From Anaerolineae bacterium (GTDB lineage Bacteria > Chloroflexota > Anaerolineae > UBA4142 > SHND01): a stretch of DNA of 64,000 nucleotides. The notes under the pieces were generated by a model, which worked only from the letters and a program-made list of their open reading frames with translations, had not been told where the DNA came from and did not search any database. The stretch lies in NCBI GenBank assembly GCA_020851635.1, contig JADZCJ010000084.1, positions 1 through 64,000 on the forward strand. Direction: 5' to 3'. The translations under genes and the position numbers were made by a program. Numbering within the stretch: the first letter of the stretch is position 1; each line of letters opens with the position of its first letter. Positions 26,038 to 33,377 of this stretch are shown here, one piece after another.

Positions 26038-26098
26038 ATCCTAAAATTTAGGATCTCATCCTAAACATTAGTATACGCCTGAAAAAATAGAGTGTCAA
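26038..26098 (-). promoter_or_regulatory. Promoter and probable operator of the IclR gene
   Basis: On the minus strand, TTGACA (26093-26098), a 17-bp spacer and TATACT (26070-26075) form a near-consensus sigma-A promoter. Just downstream is a perfect 17-bp palindrome, ATCCTAAAATTTAGGAT (26038-26054), and a further half-site ATCCTAAA (26058-26065) lies between it and the -10 element. An operator that overlaps the start of transcription fits autorepression by IclR. I did not find the same palindrome between the regulator and the transporter genes. Confidence 0.8.
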
Positions 26099-26158
26099 GG
26101 AATTTTTGCCAAGATCCACAACCCGACAGATTGTCAGAGGTATCGTATGTGACGATGA

Positions 26159-27412
26159 TCAGACCAGCACAAGCGCGGGGGTCTCGATCAAGTGTTTGAG
26201 TTGCTGCAGGAACCCGGCGGCGGGCGCGCCGTCAACCAAACGATGATCAAATGAAAGCGATAGGGCGGTCATCCACCTCAACGCGAGCTGTCCCTGATGC
26301 GCGGCGGGTTTTTGCGCGATCCGCCCAATCCCAAGAATTGCCGATTCGGGCTGATTCACGATTGGAGTGAACGCGTCAATTTCGTATTGCCCCAGATTGG
26401 TGAGCGTGAACGTCGCGCCCTTGAGCTCGTCCGGTTGAATCCGTCCGCTTTGTGCCTCGTCACCCAAACGTTTCAGGTCGGCGGCGAGGAGACCCAAACC
26501 CTTGAGGTGTGCGTCCCGAATGACGGGCACCAGGAGACCGCGTTCTGTATCTATGGCGATCCCCAGATTGACAAAGGGATGTTGATGGATCCCGTCCGAT
26601 TGCAAAGTCGCATTTATGTAGGGGTGCTTGACAAGGGCGCGTGCGGTCAAAAGCGCAAGGAATACGGTAAAGCTGAATTTCTGTGCTTGCGCCGCGTTTA
26701 TTTGCTGCCGCAGCTCTACCAATGCGGTGGCATCTGCTTCTGTCGTCAGGGTGACGCGCGCCACCTCGCGCGCGCTCGAGCTCATGCGCTCAAAAATCAC
26801 CCTGCGGACGCCGATGACAGGGATAATCCGATCCTGCGCGGAAGGGGGCATGGCAAACGGCTCTGCGCGCGCAGAACTCTCTGCCACCGTCTGCGGCGGC
26901 GGGGCGGAAGCTGCAAGAGTCGAACGGTTTTGAAGGAATTTGACCACGTCCGCCTCGACGATGCGCCCGCTCTTGCTCGCCGACGTCACCAGAGCGAGGT
27001 CTATGCCTTGTTCCTCGGCAAGACGGCGCGCGCGGGGCGAAACAAACGGCTTGAGCTGTTTGCTCTGTGGCGCAGCGTCGGCATTCCGCTCGATGCGAGC
27101 TGAAGGTTGGGCTGCGGATTCGCCTGCTTTCGGGTCATCGGCGGGTCTGCCTCCGGGAACAAATGGCTCGTCGGCTGTGGTGCTCAGATATGCGACGATT
27201 TCGCCGACCGCGCGCGTTTCATTCTCGACGCAAAGCACCGCGCGCAAATAACCGCCGGTCGTCGCCTCGACATCAATGTTTGCTTTGTCGGTCAAGAGCT
27301 CGAACAACGGCTCGCCCTTGCGCACCGCCTCGCCCTCGCGTTTGTACCAACGCGTCAAAGTGGCTTGATCCATCGTGTCGCCCAGTTGTGGAAGAATGAT
27401 TGGGATAATCAT
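26159..27412 (-). CDS. Dihydrolipoamide acyltransferase (E2) of a 2-oxoacid dehydrogenase
   Basis: A 417-residue E2 subunit. It has one lipoyl domain (1-78, lipoylated Lys43 in LLTDKANIDVEA), a peripheral subunit-binding domain near 125-160 (SPRARRLAEEQGIDL) and the catalytic acyltransferase domain with His390 and Asp394 in SFDHRLVDG. E2 transfers the acyl group from E1-lipoate to CoA. It sits 11 bases after the fused E1 gene. The type (pyruvate, branched-chain or acetoin) is not fixed by sequence. No E3 gene is nearby, so a shared lipoamide dehydrogenase must serve. Confidence 0.92.
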   Translation of the reverse strand: MIIPIILPQLGDTMDQATLTRWYKREGEAVRKGEPLFELLTDKANIDVEATTGGYLRAVLCVENETRAVGEIVAYLSTTADEPFVPGGRPADDPKAGESAAQPSARIERNADAAPQSKQLKPFVSPRARRLAEEQGIDLALVTSASKSGRIVEADVVKFLQNRSTLAASAPPPQTVAESSARAEPFAMPPSAQDRIIPVIGVRRVIFERMSSSAREVARVTLTTEADATALVELRQQINAAQAQKFSFTVFLALLTARALVKHPYINATLQSDGIHQHPFVNLGIAIDTERGLLVPVIRDAHLKGLGLLAADLKRLGDEAQSGRIQPDELKGATFTLTNLGQYEIDAFTPIVNQPESAILGIGRIAQKPAAHQGQLALRWMTALSLSFDHRLVDGAPAAGFLQQLKHLIETPALVLV

Positions 27413-27423
27413 GAGTCCTGATC

Positions 27424-29481
27424 CTATTCCATCACCCTGCGAATCGCAGCCGCTATATCCCGGGGTTGTGGGATCGCATACTCTTCAAGCACGGGACTGG
27501 CAGGCACGGGCACGTCGGCGGATGCCACGCGAATCACCGGCGCATCCAACCAGTCAAACGCGTGATCGTTGATTGTTGCGACGAGTTCGGCGCCAAAACC
27601 GCCGGTGAGATATCCTTCCGAAACTACAACAACACGTCCGGTCTTTTTGACGGATTCTACGATTGTTTCGACATCCAGTGGCTTGAGCGTTCGCAGGTCC
27701 ACAACTTCGACATCGATCCCTTGTGCGGCTAATTGCTCTGCCGCTTCGAGTGCGCGCAAGACCATTCGTGAATAGGTAACGACTGTGACGTCCTTGCCCG
27801 TGCGCTTGACATCGGCGACGCCAAGGGGAATGATGTATTCTTGTTCGGGCACGGGTCCCGTTTCGCCATAGAGCATCTTGTGTTCGATGAACATGACCAG
27901 GTTATCCTCGCGAATCGCCGCCTTGAGCAGACCTTTGGCATCATAGGGGGTTGACGGCATGACGACGATGATTCCGGGAAAGTGAGTCCAGAGCGCTTCG
28001 AGCGATTGCGAATGCTGGGCGGCGATCCCGCGTCCGGCGCCTCCCTCTGTCCGAATGACAAGCGGCATGATGCTGTGACCGCCAAACATGTACCGATTCT
28101 TGGCGCCTTGATTGGCAATCTGATCGGTAGCCAACAAGGTGAAATCAATATACATGATTTCGTTTACGGGACGCATGCCCGTCATTGCCGCGCCCACGCC
28201 CACGCCCGCGATGGCGGCTTCGGAAATTGGAGTGTCGCGCACGCGTTCGCTGCCATATTTCTCTAAAAGCCCACGCGTTACACCGTACGCGCCGCCATAG
28301 ATGCCGATGTCTTCGCCCATGAGAAAGACATGTGGGTCGCGCGCCATCTCTGCAGAGAGAGCTTGATTCAACGCCTGCCAGTAGGTTATCCGTGGCAGCG
28401 TCTTGTCCTCCCGTATTTGTTGGCGCAGGAATCGTTCGTTCGCAATATCGCTTGCGGTTGTTTTTGACGGCGCCAAGAGACCGACATAAAGGTCGCGAGG
28501 GTCAGGCGACGCGCTCTCTAGCGCGAACTTGACGGCGCGTTCGATGCCCGCGCGTGCCGCTTGCTCGACCGTTTCCAGTTCAGCGACGGATGCCAGCTCT
28601 TGTTCGAGCAGTTTGCGTTTGAATTGTTCGATCGGATCAAGCGCTTTCCAACGGTTTTCTTCTTCGCGCGTGCGGTAGGCGCGGGGGTCACTCCGCGAAT
28701 GCCCATACCATCGGTATGTCTTGCATTCGACAAGCGTGGGACCCGCACCGCTGCGGGCGCGCTGTGCGGCTTGTTCGACGACCTCGCGGACGGCAAGCAC
28801 GTCCATCCCGTCAACGACGACGCCGGGGATGTCATACGCAGAAGCGCGCGCCGCCGCGTCGGAATGTCTCGAAACGGTGCGCCAGGGCGCGCTCATGGCG
28901 TACAGGTTATTTTCGACAATATAGATGACGGGCAAATCCCAGATGGAAGCCATGTTGAGCGATTCATGGAAAATGCCATTGTTGACCGCGCCTTCGCCGA
29001 AAAAACACATCACGACGCCGTCTTGGTTTTGCAGTTTGAGCGACAAACCCGCACCGGTGGCGACCGGTATGTTGCCGCCGACGATGCCGGTTGCTCCCAA
29101 GTTGCCGCGAACTGTGTCGGCAATGTGCATGGAACCGCCACGACCGCGCGAGTAACCGGTCTCTTTGCCCGCCAGCTCTGCCATCATCTTGTTGAGATGT
29201 GTCTGCCGCTCGGCGCTGTCGCGCGCGAGATGCGCGCCGTGCGCGAGGCAGTGACCATGCCCGCGGTGGGTGCTCGTGATATAGTCGCCCGCGCGGAAAT
29301 TTGCGATGGCGCCAACGGCGACCGCTTCTTGACCGGCATACAGATGAACAGTCCCTTTGATGAGGTTGCGCGTCAGCAGATCAAAGACGGCCTCTTCAAA
29401 CAGCCGAATCTCTAGCATCTGGTAAAGATATTCCAGCAAAGCGGGAGCGGGTGTAATTTGGGTGGATGATTGGATAAGCAT
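27424..29481 (-). CDS. Fused E1 alpha-beta of a 2-oxoacid (acetoin-type) dehydrogenase
   Basis: A 685-residue protein that joins the E1 alpha and E1 beta subunits in one chain. The alpha half (1-about 330) has the thiamine diphosphate site FFGEGAVNNGIFHESLNMAS...VENN; the beta half (about 345-685) has GEDIGIYGGAYGVTRGL and the PSTPYDAKGLLKAAI region. In most bacteria these are separate proteins. It decarboxylates a 2-oxoacid (or acetoin) and loads the acyl group on the E2 lipoate. It shares an operon with the E2 gene. Alpha-beta fusions are known but uncommon, and they are seen in some Chloroflexi. The start is the ATG at 29481. Confidence 0.92.
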   Translation of the reverse strand: MLIQSSTQITPAPALLEYLYQMLEIRLFEEAVFDLLTRNLIKGTVHLYAGQEAVAVGAIANFRAGDYITSTHRGHGHCLAHGAHLARDSAERQTHLNKMMAELAGKETGYSRGRGGSMHIADTVRGNLGATGIVGGNIPVATGAGLSLKLQNQDGVVMCFFGEGAVNNGIFHESLNMASIWDLPVIYIVENNLYAMSAPWRTVSRHSDAAARASAYDIPGVVVDGMDVLAVREVVEQAAQRARSGAGPTLVECKTYRWYGHSRSDPRAYRTREEENRWKALDPIEQFKRKLLEQELASVAELETVEQAARAGIERAVKFALESASPDPRDLYVGLLAPSKTTASDIANERFLRQQIREDKTLPRITYWQALNQALSAEMARDPHVFLMGEDIGIYGGAYGVTRGLLEKYGSERVRDTPISEAAIAGVGVGAAMTGMRPVNEIMYIDFTLLATDQIANQGAKNRYMFGGHSIMPLVIRTEGGAGRGIAAQHSQSLEALWTHFPGIIVVMPSTPYDAKGLLKAAIREDNLVMFIEHKMLYGETGPVPEQEYIIPLGVADVKRTGKDVTVVTYSRMVLRALEAAEQLAAQGIDVEVVDLRTLKPLDVETIVESVKKTGRVVVVSEGYLTGGFGAELVATINDHAFDWLDAPVIRVASADVPVPASPVLEEYAIPQPRDIAAAIRRVME

Positions 29482-29608
29482 AGTGTTGTTGCGCCGGGTT
29501 GCGAATTGACATGTTTGGCGGCTATCGGCAATAATTATACCATCGCGGCGGAATCGGGATTAGTTGCGGGCATGCGCCGGGTGTGCGTCACGATTTTGCA
29601 CGCGGCAC

Positions 29609-29700
29609 CGCCCCGAATGAATTCGGGGGCTCGATCAGCCAGATGTCGCCAAATGAATTTGGCGTCCGAGAGTGGTGAAAATCGGTTGCAAACCGATTTC
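29609..29700. repeat. Three tandem small hairpins with differing stems
   Basis: Three perfect hairpins lie in a row: CCCCGAAT-GA-ATTCGGGG (29611-29628), CGCCAAAT-GA-ATTTGGCG (29647-29664) and AAATCGGTT-GCA-AACCGATTT (29679-29699). The stems differ in sequence but pair fully, so the paired shape and not the sequence is kept. They lie between the divergent E1 and epimerase genes. They resemble REP-like repeats of variable stem that I know from Cyanobacteria and Chloroflexi. A role in bidirectional transcription control is possible. Confidence 0.7.
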
Positions 29701-29771
29701 GCCATGTGCCAGCGCCGGAGCCAAGCCCGACGCGAGATAGCTATCACCACACCAATGAAAGGATGTGAAAG

Positions 29772-30617
29772 ATGCCACAGTTTGGAGTCCACGCTTTTAC
29801 CTGGGATGGGGAATGGAATAACGCAGTGGCAGAAGATGTCATTCGGCGGACAGCTGAAGCGGGGTTCGACCTGCTCGAAATTCCGCTCCTCCGTCCCGCC
29901 GAGTTCGACGCCCCCAAGATCAAGCAACTCCTCGCCCGACACCATCTGCGCGGAGTTGTTTCGCTGGCTCTTCCCAAGTCGGCGCATTTGCCGTTTTACC
30001 CAGAGCGCGCGTTAGAGTTTCTCAAACTCGCGGTTGATCAATCGGCAGCAATCGAAAGCGATACGCTCACGGGCTGTCTGTATTGTAATCTCGGTACCTT
30101 GACGGGGCAACCGCCGACGCGTGAGGAGCGTGAGCGGTGCGCCAACGTGTTGGGCGAGGTCGCCATGTATGCCAAGCCGCGCGGCATTCAGCTTGGCATC
30201 GAACCGGTCAATCGTTACGAGTCGTATCTCTATAATGTGGGGAGCGATGTGATTGACTTGATTCGCACCATCGGCACGGGCAATCTGTTTGTTCACTTTG
30301 ACACGTATCACATGAATATCGAAGAACCGTTTGGACCCGCCATCCGGCAAGCGGGGGCACAACTGCGATACATTCATCTGTCGGAAAGTGATCGGGGGAT
30401 TCCGGGACAGGGAAATGTGAATTGGGATGCGGTGTTTGAGGGGCTGAAGGCGATTGACTATCGGGGACCGCTGGTGCTGGAAGCATTTGCCACGATCAAC
30501 CCGGATTTGGCAGGAGCGACGTGCATGTGGCGCAAGAGACCCTATGGCGCGCAAGAGCTGGTCTCGGAGGGGCTAAAGTTTGTGCGGGAGGGAGCGGCGC
30601 GGGTGGGGTTGGGTTGA
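29772..30617 (+). CDS. Ketose 3-epimerase (tagatose/psicose 3-epimerase family)
   Basis: A 281-residue TIM-barrel sugar epimerase of the xylose-isomerase-like fold. The manganese ligands and the two catalytic glutamates of D-tagatose and D-psicose 3-epimerases are visible: Glu in GIEPVNRYE, Asp in VHFDTYHMNIEE, His in IHLSESDRG and Glu in LVLEAF. It interconverts ketoses at C3. The start ATG at 29772 has AAAGGATG upstream. It stands alone between the E1 gene and tRNA-Leu, but its function fits the sugar cluster to its left. Confidence 0.9.
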   Translation: MPQFGVHAFTWDGEWNNAVAEDVIRRTAEAGFDLLEIPLLRPAEFDAPKIKQLLARHHLRGVVSLALPKSAHLPFYPERALEFLKLAVDQSAAIESDTLTGCLYCNLGTLTGQPPTREERERCANVLGEVAMYAKPRGIQLGIEPVNRYESYLYNVGSDVIDLIRTIGTGNLFVHFDTYHMNIEEPFGPAIRQAGAQLRYIHLSESDRGIPGQGNVNWDAVFEGLKAIDYRGPLVLEAFATINPDLAGATCMWRKRPYGAQELVSEGLKFVREGAARVGLG

Positions 30618-30640
30618 TTCGCACGCGCGCATCGCGTCGT

Positions 30641-30688
30641 TACAAAAATACGCGCCCACGAATCGAGTATTTGTTCGATTCGTGGGCG
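30641..30688 (-). terminator. Terminator of tRNA-Leu
   Basis: A 14-bp perfect stem (CGCCCACGAATCGA at 30653-30666 with its complement at 30675-30688, 8-nt loop) is followed on the minus strand by CGTATTTTTG. It lies 9 bases after the tRNA 3' end and also 35 bases after the stop of the converging epimerase gene. Confidence 0.9.
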
Positions 30689-30696
30689 TGAAATGA

Positions 30697-30779
30697 TGCC
30701 CTCGAGAGGACTTGAACCTCCACGTCCAATTGGACACAGGCCCTCAACCTGCCGCGTATGCCAATTCCGCCACGAGGGC
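30697..30779 (-). tRNA. tRNA-Leu (anticodon GAG)
   Basis: A class II tRNA of 83 nt on the minus strand. The acceptor arms GCCCTCG and CGAGGGC pair fully, with discriminator A. The anticodon stem GCAGG/CCTGT encloses loop TTGAGGG with anticodon GAG, which reads CUC/CUU leucine codons. The variable arm (TCCAATTGGA) and T loop TTCAAGT are present. CCA is not encoded, as in many bacteria of this group. Confidence 0.97.
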
Positions 30780-30844
30780 ATTTCGTAGCTCGCGGTATTT
30801 TATGCTATTCAGGACGGATGTCAAACAAGGGAGTGCGCGGGCGG

Positions 30845-30907
30845 GGAACGAAACGGCGTTCGTTCCTTACGAGGCACTGGGGGAGGGAACGAAACGGCGT
30901 TCGTTCC
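30845..30907. repeat. Two copies of the GGAACGAA/TTCGTTCC palindrome
   Basis: Palindromes identical to those of the 66-bp array lie at 30845-30866 and 30886-30907, with a 41-bp spacing. Each is followed by TTACG. They sit between tRNA-Leu and the next minus-strand gene. These and the copies at 10462-10615 and 47933-47954 form one dispersed family. Confidence 0.9.
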
Positions 30908-30994
30908 TTACGGTGTAAGGTATGTGGTGAAAAGGAATAATGAACCGCCATTCTGTGTGACGAATGGCGGTTTTTGGCGCGGGTGGAAAGTGAA

Positions 30995-31408
30995 TCAGGC
31001 GGCCACGACGCCGTCTCGCTCCATTTGAACGCTCAAGAGTTCTTTGAGGATTATCTGCGGCGAACCCTTTTTGATGCGCGCATGGATCTCTTCGGGAGAT
31101 TGGGGGAGATTGCCCGCCGCGATGAGCGCGCGGAAAATGGAACGCGTCAGCGGCATGTGCGGGTTGATAAAGTTGATGTCCTGAGAGCAGACATCGCTGG
31201 CGCAATCGAGCAGCACATCCATGCGAATGATCTCGCCCGTTTCGGGGTTGACATGGTCTACCACACGCTTGTCCTGGAGTGAATAGAGACTCTTGCATTC
31301 GTCGCAGAGCGCGTCATAGAGTTCGGCGCGAAAATCGCGACCTTGATTTTCCCAGTAGGAGACGTCAATTTTGAATTTTGACTTGATAGTCAGTCGCGCA
31401 ACGGGCAT
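30995..31408 (-). CDS. Hypothetical protein
   Basis: A 137-residue protein with no recognised family. It is predicted to be soluble and helical, with five cysteines or more. Two close pairs are visible (CDECKSL near 35-40, and C..VCSQD near 70), so it may bind a metal or form disulfides. The C-terminal half (SPEEIHARIKKGSPQIILKELLS) looks amphipathic. No ribosome binding site decides the start. It is separated from the next minus-strand gene by a copy of the long inverted-repeat element. Function unknown. Confidence 0.6.
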   Translation of the reverse strand: MPVARLTIKSKFKIDVSYWENQGRDFRAELYDALCDECKSLYSLQDKRVVDHVNPETGEIIRMDVLLDCASDVCSQDINFINPHMPLTRSIFRALIAAGNLPQSPEEIHARIKKGSPQIILKELLSVQMERDGVVAA

Positions 31409-31420
31409 CAGAACTCACCA

Positions 31421-31542
31421 TAGCGGCACAACAACATGGGATTGCGGCGATGTGATGCTTGGCGTCGAGTTTTGGGTCCGCGTGGCGAACGCGGCTCGCG
31501 CGTCGTCGCTCGACCCGGCAATTTGATCATGTTGCTGCGCCA
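31421..31542. repeat. Long inverted-repeat element, copy 2
   Basis: A 122-bp element with the same outer and inner blocks as copies 1 and 3. GGCACAACAACATG pairs with CATGTTGCTGCGCC (two mismatches) and ATTGCGG with CCGGCAAT. The centre differs in sequence and is G/C-rich (AACGCGG and CTCGCGCG tracts). It lies between two minus-strand genes, with no coding potential of its own. Confidence 0.8.
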
Positions 31543-31631
31543 GGTTGGGTTGACATTTCAACAGCGGGGCGTTCAATGGCACGCGCCGATGATGAAATGC
31601 CAACCGGCTTGAATAGTTGACCGGAAAAGAA

Positions 31632-33218
31632 TTATGCGGCTCTCGCCGCGGCTTGCTGTTGTAGAACGAAATAGCCGCCGCTGGTGAACGCAAAGGCGTC
31701 GCCGTTGACCAGCGCGCCGAAAACTGCGCGCGCGCCGACGCGTCTGGCAAAATTTGCGGCGCTATAGAGCGTCTTGGCGTGGATCGAAGCGCCGCCGCCG
31801 AGTTTGACCAGTTCCGGAAATATATCCATCAGAATCAGCTCGAGCGGGCGATCGCCAAAATTGGAGGATGCTAACTTGTCCAGCCCGTTCTGGTCTTCGG
31901 GAAGGATCAGCATCTCTTCGTCGTATTTGAAAGCAACAGGGCGCGGCGCGGTGCCAAAGGTGAGCCGTTGATTTTCAACTTTGGCAGTGCGCACCCACAA
32001 ACTCTTGCCTTCGCGGCGCGGCTGGAAACGGATCGCCGCTGTGAACGGCTCGTCCCGCGGCGCAAGTTCGAGCAGCGCGCCGGGGTTGAGCTTGTTCTTG
32101 TCAAACCAACTCTTTAGTCCATACACATAATTGTCATCGGAAACAATCCAGACAGGAATTCGCACATTGGATTCGTCCACCAGAGTGACCAGCATCGGCT
32201 TGTCCGCCGAGGGAAAGAGCGCGCGCACACCCACAGAATAGGGCAGACTGCCCGCGCGGCGGTGCGGATAGGTGAGCACCAGGTTGACGGGCGCGGGGGC
32301 GGTCTCGAGCTCAGATTCGTCGTTGTTGTCATCCTGAATTTCGTTCAGGATGATTTCGAGTTCAGGCGGGAGAGTTTGCGCGGCAGACGACGTGCGGGCA
32401 AATTGCAGGACGCGCGGAGTTGTGAGGACTTCGGGGGGGACGAGCCGATTGAGATACCAGCGCGTTTCATCGCGGGGTCCGGCATCAATAAAGCGTTCGT
32501 CACGGCGCAAGGCATAATCGAGAGAAAAGAGCGTGTTGTCGCGTTTGGGACCATCGAGATCCAAATCCATGCCCGCATCGTTCTTGAGCACACGCGCCAA
32601 TTCGAGCGCGGTCATGGAATTGTTGAGCTGCTCGATGGCGGCTTCGATAATGTTCAGCCCAAACTCGTCCACCGGCAAAATGGCATCTCGCAGGAGCCAT
32701 CTGCCGTCCTGTTCGACAAACTCTTTGTCGGCGCGCAAGCGGTTGGCGAGCGCGCGTTCGATGGCGACGCCGTAGCGGGCATAGATTTCGTCGGGAGACT
32801 CGTCGGCTGCGCCGGTCGCGACGGGTTTGATTTCGTTGAGCGGATGCGGCAGATCATACGAAGCGGCAAATTCTCGCATCATGCCATTCGGAAACTTGAT
32901 GGCGATGACCTGGAACTCGGCGAGGCGCGGATTCTTGGAAACGCGCACACCCGAGACAATCCCCTCTATGTCGTTCAGTGCCGAAAAGACAAGCCGTTGA
33001 CCGACCTCGTATGAGTTTTTGGGTTGATAAAGTTGAGCGGCGGAATTGAGCCGCGCGCGGCGTTCTTGTTCCTGGTGAGAGCGGGCGCTGATTACGAAGC
33101 GCGCCAGATCCGCTGTCCGGACGATTTCGCCTTTTTCCAGCAGGTACGCATACACACGTTCGATATCTTGATCGCCGACTTGGAAATTATTCCAATAGGT
33201 TTCACTTGCCGATGGCAT
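31632..33218 (-). CDS. Large hypothetical protein with winged-helix-like segments
   Basis: A 528-residue protein of unknown function. The ATG at 33218 lies about 50 bases after a good promoter. Two segments (about 15-55 and 195-260) look like winged-helix domains: helix-rich, with ALELARVLKNDAG and a following strand pair, similar to the HARE-HTH group. The middle (about 270-310) is acidic and Glu/Asp-rich; the C-terminal half is mixed alpha/beta and ends in an Ala/Gln tail. The lack of signal peptide or membrane helices suggests a cytosolic, perhaps nucleic-acid-binding protein. The small hypothetical gene downstream may be linked to it. Confidence 0.65.
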   Translation of the reverse strand: MPSASETYWNNFQVGDQDIERVYAYLLEKGEIVRTADLARFVISARSHQEQERRARLNSAAQLYQPKNSYEVGQRLVFSALNDIEGIVSGVRVSKNPRLAEFQVIAIKFPNGMMREFAASYDLPHPLNEIKPVATGAADESPDEIYARYGVAIERALANRLRADKEFVEQDGRWLLRDAILPVDEFGLNIIEAAIEQLNNSMTALELARVLKNDAGMDLDLDGPKRDNTLFSLDYALRRDERFIDAGPRDETRWYLNRLVPPEVLTTPRVLQFARTSSAAQTLPPELEIILNEIQDDNNDESELETAPAPVNLVLTYPHRRAGSLPYSVGVRALFPSADKPMLVTLVDESNVRIPVWIVSDDNYVYGLKSWFDKNKLNPGALLELAPRDEPFTAAIRFQPRREGKSLWVRTAKVENQRLTFGTAPRPVAFKYDEEMLILPEDQNGLDKLASSNFGDRPLELILMDIFPELVKLGGGASIHAKTLYSAANFARRVGARAVFGALVNGDAFAFTSGGYFVLQQQAAARAA

Positions 33219-33275
33219 GATTCTACTCGCGAGACAAAAAATTGCCGCGCATCTTGCGACGCGACAGCAAATTGG

Positions 33276-33304
33276 ATTATAGCGCGGTTTTGCTTGTATT
33301 ACAA
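33276..33304 (-). promoter_or_regulatory. Promoter of the 528-residue protein gene
   Basis: On the minus strand TTGTAA (33299-33304), a 17-bp spacer and TATAAT (33276-33281) lie about 58 bases before the start codon. The same short region lies upstream of the divergent glycosidase gene. Confidence 0.7.
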
Positions 33305-33377
33305 ATGAATGACAAGCGCCGCGGCGGGGCAAAAAAATTATGACCGTCATCCAATTCGAGTAGAATGGGGTGTCATT

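Noticed and set aside
30845-30907. Palindromes as LexA boxes
   Set aside because: GAAC and GTTC are present but separated by eight bases, not four, so they do not fit the box seen before lexA.
30641-30907. Integrated element at tRNA-Leu
   Set aside because: No integrase gene and no duplicated tRNA 3' end were found nearby.
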